Shown here: in pieces, positions 1 to 8,701 of the stretch
Position numbering within the stretch: the stretch's first letter is position 1
Layout: each line of letters begins with the position of its first letter
NCBI RefSeq assembly: GCF_030386795.1
Contig: NZ_JANUQM010000004.1
Location: 62,001-126,000, forward strand
DNA: 64,000 nucleotides
DNA from: Streptomyces sp. S.PNR 29
GTDB lineage: Bacteria > Actinomycetota > Actinomycetes > Streptomycetales > Streptomycetaceae
Reading direction: 5' to 3'
Translations under genes and position numbers: made by a program
The notes under the pieces: model-generated
What the model was told of the DNA's origin: nothing
Databases searched by the model: none
What the model saw: only the letters and a program-made list of their open reading frames with translations

Positions 1-58
1 GGCACCGGGGCGTGAGCACGCCTGATGCGCCCACTTCGGAGCTCTTAAGGGGGCCGTG

Positions 59-931
59 ATGGTCGAGGAGCTGGTGACGGCGGCAGTGACGGTGGCATCC
101 GCCGGAGCGGTGTACGTGGTGGCGGCGGCGCGGGTCGTCAAGCAGTACGAACGGGGTGTGGTGTTCCGGCTCGGCAAGCTGCGTTCCGAGGTGCGCGGGC
201 CCGGGTTCACCATGATCGTTCCGCTGGTGGACCGGCTGCGCAAGGTCAACCTGCAGATCGTGACCATGCCGGTGCCCGCGCAGGAGGGCATCACCCGGGA
301 CAACGTCACGGTGCGGGTGGACGCCGTCGTCTACTTCAAGGTCGTGGACGCCGCGGAGGCCGTGGTGAAGGTCGAGGACTACAGGTTCGCGGTCTCGCAG
401 ATGGCGCAGACCTCGCTGCGGTCGATCATCGGCAAGAGCGACCTGGACGATCTGCTGTCGAACCGGGAGAAGCTGAACCAGGGTCTGGAGCTGATGATCG
501 ACAGTCCGGCGATCGGCTGGGGCGTGCAGATCGACCGGGTGGAGATCAAGGACGTGTCGCTGCCCGAGACCATGAAGCGGTCCATGGCCCGGCAGGCCGA
601 GGCCGACCGGGAGCGCCGGGCCCGGGTGATCAACGCCGACGCCGAGCTGCAGGCGTCGAAGAAGCTGGCCGAGGCGGCGCAGCAGATGTCCGAGACGCCC
701 GCCGCGTTGCAACTGCGGCTGTTGCAGACGGTGGTGGCGGTGGCCGCGGAGAAGAACTCGACGCTGGTGCTGCCGTTCCCCGTGGAGCTGCTGCGGTTCC
801 TGGAGAAGGCCCAGCAACAGGTGCCCCAGCAGGCACCGGGAGTGTCCCGGCAGTCGGTGCAGGAGCAACTTCCGCCCCTCGTCGCCCCGGTGGATCCGGA
901 CCTTGAGGGGACGAAATCCAGCCAGGACTAG
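59..931 (+). CDS. SPFH/band-7 (stomatin/prohibitin-like) membrane protein
   Basis: A 290-aa slipin-type protein. An N-terminal hydrophobic segment (about residues 8-25) anchors it to the membrane and is followed by KQYERGVVFRLGKL, the typical opening of the SPFH domain, and by RDNVTVRVDAVVYFKV. The alanine- and glutamate-rich stretch around residues 180-220 should be coiled coil and drives oligomerisation in this family. Such proteins scaffold membrane microdomains and often regulate proteases; the partner here is unknown. The ATG at 59 is preferred over the GTG at 56 because AAGGGGG lies just upstream. The C-terminal tail is rich in Gln and Pro. It belongs to the chromosomal left flank, not to the transposon. 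Confidence 0.88.
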   Translation: MVEELVTAAVTVASAGAVYVVAAARVVKQYERGVVFRLGKLRSEVRGPGFTMIVPLVDRLRKVNLQIVTMPVPAQEGITRDNVTVRVDAVVYFKVVDAAEAVVKVEDYRFAVSQMAQTSLRSIIGKSDLDDLLSNREKLNQGLELMIDSPAIGWGVQIDRVEIKDVSLPETMKRSMARQAEADRERRARVINADAELQASKKLAEAAQQMSETPAALQLRLLQTVVAVAAEKNSTLVLPFPVELLRFLEKAQQQVPQQAPGVSRQSVQEQLPPLVAPVDPDLEGTKSSQD

Positions 932-1231
932 ACCTCACGGAGTGCGTGCAGATTACTCGGGGTAACGTTTGCACTGCAGAAGCCGCCTGACGTTCCGTCC
1001 GATTTGACCGTGGACGGTCAAAGTTGAGGGGGCGCGTGCCGCGCAATCTACGCGCGTCCTGAAGTCGACCTTGTGCGCTCCCTGTCGTCCTCGGAATAGT
1101 GGGCGCCGTTCAACCGGCACGGACGCGTCGACGCGCGGCATTTTGTCGTGCGCAGGCTCCGTGGCCGTACGCCTTCCGGTTCGTGAGGTCCCCACAACCT
1201 CCCGGGCCGACCCCCCACAGGAGGACGTCAG
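932..1231. other. 300-bp intergenic region with an 18-bp palindrome
   Basis: No gene is supported here. It should hold the promoter of the secreted protease that follows. The clearest element is the perfect inverted repeat TTGACCGT-GG-ACGGTCAA at 1004-1021, which looks like a regulator operator about 210 bp upstream of the protease start. Large antisense frames across this stretch follow the codon bias of the neighbouring genes and are not credible. Confidence 0.5.
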
Positions 1232-2314
1232 TTGAAGCACCGACGCATACCCAGGCGGCGTGTGGCCGTGGCAGGTGCGGGCATCGCCGCACTGGTCGCC
1301 GCGGGAGTCACTTTGCAGTCCGCGAACGCCAGTGAGACCCCGAAGGCCTCCATGCCCGAGACCCTGTCGGTCACGGCGGCCGGAAAGCTCGCCTCGACGC
1401 TCGCCAAGGACCTCGGCGCGGACGCGGCGGGTACGTACTACGACGCGAAGACCAAGAAGCTCGTGGTGAACGTGCTGGACAAGACCGCCGCGCAGACCGT
1501 CGAGGCGGCCGGGGCCCAGGCGAGAATCGTGGAGAACTCCCTCGCCGAGCTGAAGAGCGCCCGCAGCACCCTCAAGCAGGACGCGACCATTCCGGGAACC
1601 TCCTGGGTGACCGACCCGACGACCAACAAGGTCGTCGTCACCGCCGACCGCACGGTCTCCAAGGCCGAGTGGGCGAAGCTCTCCAAGGTCGTCGACGGCC
1701 TCGGTGCCACGGCGGAACTCCAGCGCACCAAGGGGGAGTTCAAGCCCTTCATCGCCGGCGGCGACGCCATCACCGGTGGCAGCGGGCGCTGCTCGCTCGG
1801 CTTCAACGTGGTCAAGGGCGGTGAGCCCTTCTTCCTGACCGCCGGGCACTGCACGGAGTCCATCTCCACCTGGTCGGACTCCAGCGGCAGCGAGATCGGC
1901 ACCAACCAGGACTCCAGCTTCCCGGGTGACGACTACGGTCTGGTCAAGTACACCGCCGACGTGGCCCACCCGAGCGAGGTGAACCTCTACAACGGTTCCA
2001 CGCAGAAGATCACGGGCGCGGCCGAGGCCACCGTCGGCATGAAGGTGACCCGCAGCGGCTCCACGACCCAGGTGCACGACGGCACGGTCACCGGGCTGGA
2101 CGCCACCGTGAACTACGGCAACGGCGACGTCGTCAACGGGTTGATCCAGACCGACGTCTGCGCCGAACCCGGCGACAGCGGCGGCTCGCTCTTCTCGGGG
2201 AGCAACGCGATCGGGCTCACCTCCGGCGGCAGCGGTGACTGCACCTCGGGTGGCGAGACCTTCTTCCAGCCGGTCACCGAGGCGCTGTCGGCGACCGGTA
2301 CGCAGATCGGCTGA
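1232..2314 (+). CDS. Secreted streptogrisin/alpha-lytic-type S1 serine protease precursor
   Basis: A 360-aa prepro-protease exported to degrade protein outside the cell. It starts at a TTG preceded by AGGAGG (1219-1224). A twin-arginine-like basic N-terminus and hydrophobic core (about residues 1-34) form the signal peptide, then an alpha-lytic-type prodomain (about 40-170), then a mature chymotrypsin-fold domain beginning near [10 protein letters not shown] (about 174). The catalytic triad is visible as His206 (TAGHC), Asp234 (DDYGLVKY) and Ser316 (GDSGG). The cysteines of the usual disulphides are present (RCSLG, GHC, DVC, GDC). Length and order match streptogrisins C/D-like enzymes; the exact specificity cannot be read by eye. 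Confidence 0.93.
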   Translation: MKHRRIPRRRVAVAGAGIAALVAAGVTLQSANASETPKASMPETLSVTAAGKLASTLAKDLGADAAGTYYDAKTKKLVVNVLDKTAAQTVEAAGAQARIVENSLAELKSARSTLKQDATIPGTSWVTDPTTNKVVVTADRTVSKAEWAKLSKVVDGLGATAELQRTKGEFKPFIAGGDAITGGSGRCSLGFNVVKGGEPFFLTAGHCTESISTWSDSSGSEIGTNQDSSFPGDDYGLVKYTADVAHPSEVNLYNGSTQKITGAAEATVGMKVTRSGSTTQVHDGTVTGLDATVNYGNGDVVNGLIQTDVCAEPGDSGGSLFSGSNAIGLTSGGSGDCTSGGETFFQPVTEALSATGTQIG

Positions 2315-2334
2315 TCCCCCCGAGGTTCCGTGAG

Positions 2335-2365
2335 GTCCCGCCCCGCGCGCGAGGGGCGGGACTTT
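2335..2365 (+). terminator. Stem-loop terminator after the protease gene
   Basis: A perfect 10-bp stem, GTCCCGCCCC (2335-2344) and GGGGCGGGAC (2353-2362), with an 8-base loop and a short T run, begins 20 bp after the protease stop codon. This is a typical GC-rich actinobacterial terminator. Confidence 0.75.
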
Positions 2366-2452
2366 CGCGTTGCGTCTGCGGTCGCGTCGCGGGAGGGGTC
2401 GGCAGTCGGGCTGCCCGGGCGTTTGCGCAGGTGGGGTGGGGGTGGACTCTTG

Positions 2453-2468
2453 TCGTACACGCATTCGA
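2453..2468 (+). promoter_or_regulatory. Candidate SOS (LexA) box upstream of the resident dnaE2
   Basis: TCGTACACGCATTCGA lies 65 bp before the dnaE2 start. It differs at two of twelve fixed positions from the actinobacterial LexA site TCGAACNNNNGTTCGA. DnaE2/ImuC genes are usually DNA-damage inducible, which supports the reading, but the match is imperfect. Confidence 0.4.
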
Positions 2469-2533
2469 AAATTGGTCTATGGTGGGGGTGAGGTAGCTGG
2501 GAACAGACGTTCGAGGGATCGTCGGGTCCATGA

Positions 2534-4213
2534 GTGCGGGAGGTGCGTGTGCCGGGGTTCACGCATCTGCACACCGTCTCCGGGTTCTCCCTGCGCTACG
2601 GTGCCTCGCACCCGGAACGGCTGGCCGAGCGTGCCTCGGAGCGGGGGATGGACGCCCTCGCCCTGACGGACCGCGACACTCTGGCGGGCACGGTCCGCTT
2701 CGCCAAGGCCTGCGCCAAGGCGGGGCTCCGTCCGCTGTTCGGTGCCGAGCTGGCGGTGGCGGGGCCCGAGCCCGTGCGGGGGGATGCGTCCGTACGGCGG
2801 GAGCGGCGTCCGGCACCCGTGCGTGGCGGTGCCTTCATCGACGAGTCGGCCCCGCGCGTCACCTTCCTCGCCCGGGACGGTGCCCGCGGCTGGGCCGACC
2901 TGTGCCGGCTGGTGTCCGCCGCCCATACCGCGGCGGGAACCCCCCTTGTGACCTGGGCCGACAATCACGCCGACGGCGTGACCGTCCTGCTCGGCCCCGG
3001 CTCCGATGTCGGCCGCGCCCTCGCCGCGGGCCGTCCGGACCGTGCGGCCAGGCTCCTCGCGCCCTGGCGGGAGGTCTACGGCGACGCTCTGCGGCTGGAG
3101 GCCGTCTGGCACGGGCGGAAAGGCACGGGGCCCGGCTCCCTGCGGCTTGCCGCCCGTACCGTCGGCTTCGCCGCCGAGCAGCGCGTCCGGCCGGTGCTCA
3201 GCAATGCCGTCCGGTACGCCGACCCCGGCCTGGGGCCGGTCGCCGATGTCCTGGACGCCGCCCGCCGTCTGGTGCCCGTCGACCCCACCAAGGAGCTGGA
3301 CTCCGGTGAGGCCTGGCTGAAGGACGCGGGCGCGATGCGGCACGCGGCCGAGCGGATCGTCGAGGCCGCGGGCTACCGGCGGGAAGCCGCCCACCGCCTG
3401 CTGGAGCAGACGCAGGAGACCGCCTTCGAGTGTGTCGTCGACCCCGAGGACGACCTCGGTATCGGTACCGTCCACTTCCCCGAGCCGCACCTCGTCGGCG
3501 CGGGACGCCGCACCGCCCAGCGGACGCTGGCCTCCCGGGCGGCGGCGGGGATGGTGCTGCGCGGTTATGCGGGGCGGCGGGAGTACTGGGAGCGGGTGCA
3601 CCACGAGCTGGACATCATCGCCCACCACGGCTTCGCCTCCTATTTCCTGACAGTGGCTCAGGTAGTGGACGACGTGCGGGAGATGGGTGTCCGGGTCGCC
3701 GCGCGCGGCTCCGGCGCCGGCTCCCTCGTCAACCACCTCCTCGGCATCGCGCACGCCGACCCGGTCGAGCAGGGGCTGCTGATGGAGCGGTTCCTGTCGA
3801 AGGAGCGGGTCGTCCTGCCCGACATCGACATCGACGTGGAGTCCGCGCGCCGCCTGGAGGTCTACCGGGCGATCATCGGCCGGTTCGGCACCGAGCGGGT
3901 CGCGACGGTCTCGATGCCGGAGACGTACCGGGTGCGGCACGCGATCCGTGACGTCGGTGCCGCCCTGTCCATGGACCCCGCCGACATCGACCGCATCGCC
4001 AAGTCGTTCCCGCACATCCGGGCGCGGGATGCCCGGGCCGCGCTGGAGGAGCTGCCCGAACTCAGGCAGCTGGCGGAGGAGCTTCAGCGGGAAGGGGCGC
4101 GGTACGGCAAGCTGTGGGAGCTGGTCGAGGCCCTCGACGCCCTCCCGCGCGGTGTCGCCATGCATCCGTGCGGGGTGCTGCTGTCCGACGCCTCCCTCCT
4201 GGCCCGTACCCCG
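2534..4213 (+). pseudogene. dnaE2: Resident dnaE2 (imuC), 5' part, cut by transposon insertion
   Basis: The N-terminal 560 codons of a DNA polymerase III alpha-type enzyme of the error-prone DnaE2/ImuC class, used in damage-induced translesion synthesis. The PHP domain comes first (THLHTVSGFSLRYGASHPE near residue 10), then the polymerase domain with SRGSGAGS-type loop and LPDIDIDVES carrying catalytic Asp430 and Asp432. The reading frame stops matching the family exactly at 4213, where the transposon starts; 38 element-encoded residues follow to a stop at 4328-4330. The third catalytic Asp is in the separated 3' part, so this fragment cannot polymerise. GTG at 2534 is the start with the longest family-like N-terminus; GTGs at 2543 and 2549 are alternatives. 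Confidence 0.93.
4209..4213. repeat. 5-bp target-site duplication, left copy
   Basis: CCCCG directly before the left end (TGTAGG) of the element. The same five bases follow the right end at 52660-52664. Five-base duplications are the hallmark of Tn7/Tn5053/Mu-type DDE transposition. Keeping one copy restores the dnaE2 reading frame (ACC CCG GTC ATG, Thr-Pro-Val-Met). Confidence 0.95.
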
Positions 4214-4314
4214 TGTAGGGGGCGAGGCTTCATGCGCAATACGAGCGTTCTGACCTGCAGTTCCAGAAAACATGCGCAACGGATCCGGTCCGGTCGTCCG
4301 AGGCAAATGCGCAA
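4214..4314 (+). repeat. Left transposon end with three spaced TnsB-type sites
   Basis: ATGCGCAA occurs three times in direct orientation, at 4232-4239, 4272-4279 and 4307-4314, with centres 40 and 35 bp apart. The first sits within the terminal inverted repeat. The same motif in inverse orientation is clustered at the right end. These are the expected transposase-binding repeats; the wide spacing here is like the left end of Tn7. Confidence 0.85.
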
Positions 4315-4576
4315 CCCGCGAAGCCCGTGAAATCTGACCATCACGCGCTGTGAGACGCACAGCCTGTGGCGTCAGGAGGAGTTTCGGGCCCAGCGCGCCA
4401 TCGACGTCGGACACTCCAGCAACTGTTCGTCCGCGGCACGAGGCGCCTGGGTATCCCATGAAGTGAGCAGGGAAGTCGTACTCACCGACCGAGCCGGGCT
4501 CATGGAACTACGTCGGCGCCGGGACGACCACCACTTCGGCCTCATGACATGGGGACTGAGTGACCGGGTCAGTAGG
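4315..4576. other. Subterminal stretch inside the left end, no supported gene
   Basis: Between the last TnsB-type site and the end of the XRE/ImmA gene I see no credible gene. A weak rightward frame (GTG at 4463) runs into the antisense of the neighbouring gene and has no recognisable domain. The convergent neighbour ends at 4577. Confidence 0.4.
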
Positions 4577-5776
4577 TCAAAACTCCACGCGAGGTCGTTC
4601 GCTGATATCCCTGCTGAGCAGGTTCCGAACGTCGGCTTCCGGAAGTCCGGAACGATTGATGAAATCGGCGAAGGAGATGCCGGTTGTTTCCATGAGCTCT
4701 AGCGCGCGTTCCAAGAGTACAGGAGCCTCGGGATTCCCTAGGGGGCCTGGCTCTACTTTCCTCCATCCTCGAACGGACAAGGCTTTCCACCCCTGCGCGT
4801 AGGTGTGTTCGCTCATGACGCCGAGCGTTTTTGCCCTGACCAGGAGAGCGGCTAGTGAAACGTGCCACTTCGCTTTCAAGCGGAGAAATTCGGGCCAGTC
4901 GAGTCGTTCCGGAAGCTCGGATTTGATGTCGTCGGCTGGCATGAGGAACGCGGCGGCGAACTCGTGGGCTTGGCTCTCGGTGACCTTGTCGCCAATTTTT
5001 CCGGTGAGGCCATGCAAGACCAGGTGGCCTAGCTCGTGAGCCGCATCGAAGCGGGAACGGTCGCGCAGTCCCTTGTCGGCCCCGAGAGCAATAATGGGCC
5101 GATCAGGAAAGTCGACGCAGAATGCATCAACTTTTTCAATACTGACACGGAAGCGGACGACAATAATTCCGTTCTTTTCCAGCAGTCGCACGACATTTTG
5201 GACTGGACCGGGTGGGACGTTCCAGTGGTCACGAACCTGGGCTGCTGCTTGTTCGATATCGGCGGCCTGAAGAGGCTGTCCTTCGCCGATTGGGACGCGC
5301 GGCAGATTGAGGTCGGGCAACGCGACGTGTTTTTCGAGCTCAAGCGCGAGTTCCCGTGCGAGGTGCACGTGCGCGAGCGCTTGTTGGCGATCCCGAGGGG
5401 AGGTGGATCGAAGGCTGCGGAAGAAGCCGTTGACCTGATCCTGAGCAGGGGGACGGGCTGGGGCGGCGAAGAACGACGGCGGTACCCGCAAGGCGACTGC
5501 GAGACGGCGAAGCGTCGATGTGGCGGGCTTCGTGTGTCCGGTCTCGAACTGGCTGATCGAGGCCGCGGTGACAGAGCCGACTTCCCGGGCCAGTTGCACC
5601 TGGGTGAGCCCACGGAGTTCGCGTGCCATTCGCAGTCGGGCGCGATCGAACAGGGCTGCGATGTCGCCGGGGTCCAGTTGCGGGTCGTTCACGTCGCTCG
5701 TCTCCGGGCCAGTCGACGTCCACCGATCAGCGGACGATTCTCGATCTTGAATGCTCCGCTCGCATCTTAGGCACAC
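4577..5776 (-). CDS. XRE-family regulator fused to ImmA/IrrE metallopeptidase
   Basis: Up to 399 aa. An N-terminal helix-turn-helix (LRGLTQVQLAREVGSVTAASISQFETG, given here only as position about residues 53-77) is followed by an IrrE/ImmA-type zinc-peptidase domain with the HExxH motif AAHELGHLVLH. Fusions of this kind either repress a module and lift repression by proteolysis or act in phage defence and stress sensing. The true start may be the GTG at 5692 (VNDPQLDPGDIAALF), since the first 28 residues have no family character. It is divergent from the CBASS operon and shares its 5' intergenic region, so it may control that operon; this is inference from position. Confidence 0.82.
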   Translation of the reverse strand: MCLRCERSIQDRESSADRWTSTGPETSDVNDPQLDPGDIAALFDRARLRMARELRGLTQVQLAREVGSVTAASISQFETGHTKPATSTLRRLAVALRVPPSFFAAPARPPAQDQVNGFFRSLRSTSPRDRQQALAHVHLARELALELEKHVALPDLNLPRVPIGEGQPLQAADIEQAAAQVRDHWNVPPGPVQNVVRLLEKNGIIVVRFRVSIEKVDAFCVDFPDRPIIALGADKGLRDRSRFDAAHELGHLVLHGLTGKIGDKVTESQAHEFAAAFLMPADDIKSELPERLDWPEFLRLKAKWHVSLAALLVRAKTLGVMSEHTYAQGWKALSVRGWRKVEPGPLGNPEAPVLLERALELMETTGISFADFINRSGLPEADVRNLLSRDISERPRVEF

Positions 5777-5937
5777 CTTGGTTACCGGTCGGTCAAATCA
5801 CTCGGCTCCAGCGGAACACGCCCGAGTGAAGTGTGTCGAGTTGCATCCCCGGCGTGTCGTGTACTCTACCGAAAACATGGAAGATGATGTTCAGATCTGA
5901 GGTGACCCACCGCGCGTGGGGGGATGGAGTTGAGGGG
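5777..5937. promoter_or_regulatory. Divergent promoter region between XRE/ImmA gene and CBASS operon
   Basis: About 160 bp separate the two divergent transcription units and must hold both promoters. The run CTTGGTTACCGGTCGGTCAAATCACTCGG region (5774-5802) is AT-richer than its surroundings. No palindromic operator was clear by eye. Confidence 0.4.
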
Positions 5938-6843
5938 ATGCGGGTTCAGGAGTGCGTGCTGTCGGACGAGGTGATCACCGCCGACTCAGCAGAGGCCGGG
6001 TTGTGGGACGCCATCGTGGTGCCGGAGGAGATCAAGGAGCGGTTGCGCAACCAGACCGTGTTGTCCCTGCTCGTGCGGCCTGACCTGCCGTTCACGGTGA
6101 CTGCGTTGCACGGCTTGTGCACGCTCTACGGTCCTCCCGGCACCGGCAAGACCACCCTGGCACGGGGCTTGCCGGCGCAGGTCGCCCGCTACGTCGCCGG
6201 AGGCGGGGTCCGGCGGATCGAGATCAATCCGCACGGGCTGATGAGCGCCGAGCACGGGCAGTCGCAGCAGCGGGTCAGCGAGCTGCTCGGCGAGTACGTG
6301 CCGGGTCTCGCGTCGGATGGCGTGCCGACCGTGGTGATCCTCGACGAGGTGGAGTCGATGGCAGTCGCCCGTTCGGCGGCGTCGCTGGCCGCCAACCCGG
6401 CCGATGTACACCGCGCCACCGACGCGGTGCTCACGGCCTTGGATCTCAACGCCGCCGAGCACCCGCACCTGTTCTTCGTCGCAACCAGCAACTTCACCAC
6501 CGCCCTGGACGAGGCGTTCCTTTCCCGCTCCGACGCCGCCATCCTCGTCCCGCTTCCCGAGCCGGAGGCGCTGCGGAAGATCCTGGCCTCCACGCTGCTG
6601 ATGCTGGCCGACAAGTACCCCGCCTTGGGTGAGCTGGCGCGCTCCTCGGCGGTGGTCCGCATCGCCGAGGCGGCTCACGGGCTGGACGGCCGCCGTACGC
6701 GCAAGGTGGTCTTCGAAGCCCTGGCTCAGCGGCTGGACACGGTGCTGGACCCCGGCAGCCTCACCGAAGACGACCTGGCCGCCGCGGTGCACAACGCCGT
6801 CGCGGAGATGAGGGAGCCGGAGGTGTCCCGTGCGGCGCACTAG
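5938..6843 (+). CDS. cap6: CBASS TRIP13/Pch2-like AAA+ ATPase (Cap6)
   Basis: A 301-aa AAA+ remodeller. Walker A is GPPGTGKT (residues 65-72), Walker B VVILDEVES (about 132-140), sensor-1 region FVATSNF, and an arginine-finger-like EAFLSRSD. In type III CBASS the TRIP13 homologue disassembles the HORMA-nucleotidyltransferase complex and so keeps defence off until phage infection. The ATG at 5938 (MRVQECV) with GGAG about 8 bases upstream is chosen; the frame is open from a GTG at 5833, but those extra 35 residues look noncoding. It is the first gene of a compact five-gene operon and overlaps the next gene by 14 bp. Confidence 0.87.
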   Translation: MRVQECVLSDEVITADSAEAGLWDAIVVPEEIKERLRNQTVLSLLVRPDLPFTVTALHGLCTLYGPPGTGKTTLARGLPAQVARYVAGGGVRRIEINPHGLMSAEHGQSQQRVSELLGEYVPGLASDGVPTVVILDEVESMAVARSAASLAANPADVHRATDAVLTALDLNAAEHPHLFFVATSNFTTALDEAFLSRSDAAILVPLPEPEALRKILASTLLMLADKYPALGELARSSAVVRIAEAAHGLDGRRTRKVVFEALAQRLDTVLDPGSLTEDDLAAAVHNAVAEMREPEVSRAAH

Positions 6844-7309
6844 GGAGGTGGCGGCCTCCCCCGTGCGTAGCGCCAGCGGAACCTGGGCGGTGATCTCGGA
6901 CCTCGTGGCGGACACGGTGGCGCAGTCCTCCGCGCTGTCCCGCGACGAGGCGGTGCAGGCGATGTCGGCCGCTGAGGCGGTCGGGCGGATGCTGATCGCT
7001 GCAGGGCACTTGCAGCAGCACCCGATCACCCTGGTGGCCGGCAAGGTGCACTGCGAGATCACGACGGTGTCCGGCACGGCGGCGCTCACATTGGAGGAGA
7101 ACCTCAACCCCGTCCCCGGCGCGGCGGGCGCCGACGATTTCACGATCCACCTGCCGTCGCCGGTTCCGCTCCAGGAGCAGGTGAAGGCAGCCGTCGGCGG
7201 TCACGCCCGCTTGTCTGACGCTGTCCCGCCCGCTCCGGAGACGAAGGCTTCCAACTCCGGTCCGCTGATCGACCGTGAGGCTCTGCGACGGGCGGTGACT
7301 CAGCGATGA
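6830..7309 (+). CDS. Small CBASS-operon protein of unknown fold
   Basis: A 159-aa protein between the TRIP13-like and HORMA genes, overlapping both (14 bp upstream, ATGA downstream), so it is surely co-translated with them. I do not recognise a domain. It is alanine-rich and helical in its first half (SRDEAVQAMSAAEAVGRML), has a beta-like middle (ITLVAGKVHCEITTVSGTA) and a loose C-terminal tail ending LIDREALRRAVTQR. Possibilities are a second, diverged HORMA protein (two-HORMA type III systems are known) or a peptide-bearing partner of the HORMA protein. A GTG at 6848 is an alternative start. Confidence 0.7.
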   Translation: MRRTREVAASPVRSASGTWAVISDLVADTVAQSSALSRDEAVQAMSAAEAVGRMLIAAGHLQQHPITLVAGKVHCEITTVSGTAALTLEENLNPVPGAAGADDFTIHLPSPVPLQEQVKAAVGGHARLSDAVPPAPETKASNSGPLIDREALRRAVTQR

Positions 7310-7809
7310 CCTCCACGTACACCTATAGCTACACCCGGACCCACACCGCCACGCACCTAACCGACGTCATTCTCGGCGCCATCAGCGACATCCTCGCCGA
7401 CCTGGGGATCAACATGGACCGGATGCGCCGCGACTGGGTGCAGAACGAGAACGCGATCAAGGCGTGGATCGAGGAGGGCTCTCTCGACACGGTCGTCCTC
7501 GAGTGCCACCAGCCCTCGGGCGCCGTGGCACCAGTGATCGAGTTCCCGGTGTCCTACACCACCTCCGGCAACGGCAACGCCGAGTTCACCGCCTCCCGCG
7601 CCCGAGCCGCCCGGTTCCGAGCCAAGTTCGACCGGGTGCCCCCGGGCACCACCTACCGGCTGTTCTGCACCTTCAACGGGCCGCGCACCCCGCAACCAGG
7701 TTGGGGCCCCGGCCATCGGGCGAGCATCGACGGCCTGCGCGGCATCACCTTCGGCACCCTTGGCTCCGCCCCGCACGCCTCGACCGGCATGCGGTACTAC
7801 CACACCTGA
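7306..7809 (+). CDS. cap7: Bacterial HORMA-domain protein of CBASS (Cap7)
   Basis: A 167-aa protein with the characteristic bacterial HORMA beginning (TYSYTRTHTATHLTDVIL) followed by GAISDILADLGI and a later WIEEGSLDTVVLECHQP strand region. In type III CBASS the HORMA protein binds a peptide, closes around it, and activates the nucleotidyltransferase; TRIP13 reverses this. Gene order TRIP13, small protein, HORMA, CD-NTase, membrane effector supports the call. It starts ATGA-overlapped with the upstream gene. Confidence 0.85.
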   Translation: MTSTYTYSYTRTHTATHLTDVILGAISDILADLGINMDRMRRDWVQNENAIKAWIEEGSLDTVVLECHQPSGAVAPVIEFPVSYTTSGNGNAEFTASRARAARFRAKFDRVPPGTTYRLFCTFNGPRTPQPGWGPGHRASIDGLRGITFGTLGSAPHASTGMRYYHT

Positions 7810-7834
7810 GACCACGAGCAGGGGACACAGCGCT

Positions 7835-8701
7835 ATGGGATACATCGACGACGCCTTCGCCAACCTCAAGCACAACCTGGAGATCACCCAGACCGAGCAG
7901 AACCTGGCGAAGGCACGGCACGAGGCCATTCGAGACTTCGTCCGGTCGCACTGGGACCTCGCCGACGACTTCCTCACCGGCAGTTACCGGCGCGACACCA
8001 AGACGAAGAAGCTCAAGGACATCGACATCTTCGTGGTCCTCGATGCCAACGGCTCCCAGGCCGGCTTCCGCGATCAGGCCCCCATCCAAGTGATCAACGC
8101 ACTGGAGACCCTGCTCCGTCAGAAGTGGAGCGCCGCCGCCCACGACGGCATGGCCGTCGTCATCCCCTACGGCTCCGACGACGAGGTCATGTCGATCGAC
8201 GTAGTTCCCGCCTTCAAGCGAGAGGACGGCGGCTACTACATCCCCAATCCCTCGGCAGGGGACTGGATCGCGACCAACCCCAAGCGCCACCACGAGCTGA
8301 GTATCGCCAAGAACGGCGACTGCGACGGCAAGTACGTGCCCTTCGTCAAGATGGTCAAGGGCATCAACCGCGAACTCGGCGAGCCCGTGTCGCCCTCCTT
8401 CCTGCTGGAGGTCATGGCTCAGTCGCTGGTGAAACCGCCGATCGGGCGGTACCAAGACGAGATCGTTCTGTTCCTGGCCACAGCCGCCGAACGCATCGGC
8501 GACGAGTGGCCCGACCCTGCTGGCCTGGGCGGTGACGTCAACGACGTCATGAACGCGACCCAGAAACTCGCCGCGGCCAACGCGCTCGACCAGGCCCGAG
8601 CCATCGCGGAACAGGCGGTCGACCTGGAGGACGAGGAGCAGGAACGCGCCGCCTACGACGAGTGGAAGAAGCTGTTCGGGAACCGGATGACCAGGCCATG
8701 A
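7835..8701 (+). CDS. cdn: CBASS CD-NTase (cGAS/DncV-like nucleotidyltransferase)
   Basis: A 288-aa nucleotidyltransferase that makes a cyclic oligonucleotide alarm signal on infection. The nucleotidyltransferase signature is clear: Gly49-Ser50 in LTGSYRRDTKT, Asp62 and Asp64 in LKDIDIFVVL, and the third acid Asp122 in VMSIDVVPAF. The C-terminal half has the helical SMODS-type sensor region. The ATG at 7835 is preceded by GAGCAGGGGA; the longer upstream frame overlaps the HORMA gene and adds nothing family-like. The subclass (C or D type, usual partners of HORMA/TRIP13) and the nucleotide product cannot be settled by reading. Confidence 0.9.
   Translation: MGYIDDAFANLKHNLEITQTEQNLAKARHEAIRDFVRSHWDLADDFLTGSYRRDTKTKKLKDIDIFVVLDANGSQAGFRDQAPIQVINALETLLRQKWSAAAHDGMAVVIPYGSDDEVMSIDVVPAFKREDGGYYIPNPSAGDWIATNPKRHHELSIAKNGDCDGKYVPFVKMVKGINRELGEPVSPSFLLEVMAQSLVKPPIGRYQDEIVLFLATAAERIGDEWPDPAGLGGDVNDVMNATQKLAAANALDQARAIAEQAVDLEDEEQERAAYDEWKKLFGNRMTRP

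Noticed and set aside
953..2464. 503-codon minus-strand open frame across the protease
   Set aside because: Antisense frame arising from GC-rich third codon positions; composition is Gly/Arg/Val-rich without any domain, and the plus-strand protease is unmistakable.
4463..4702. 79-codon frame inside the left transposon end
   Set aside because: Overlaps the antisense of the XRE/ImmA gene, weak ribosome site, no recognisable motif.
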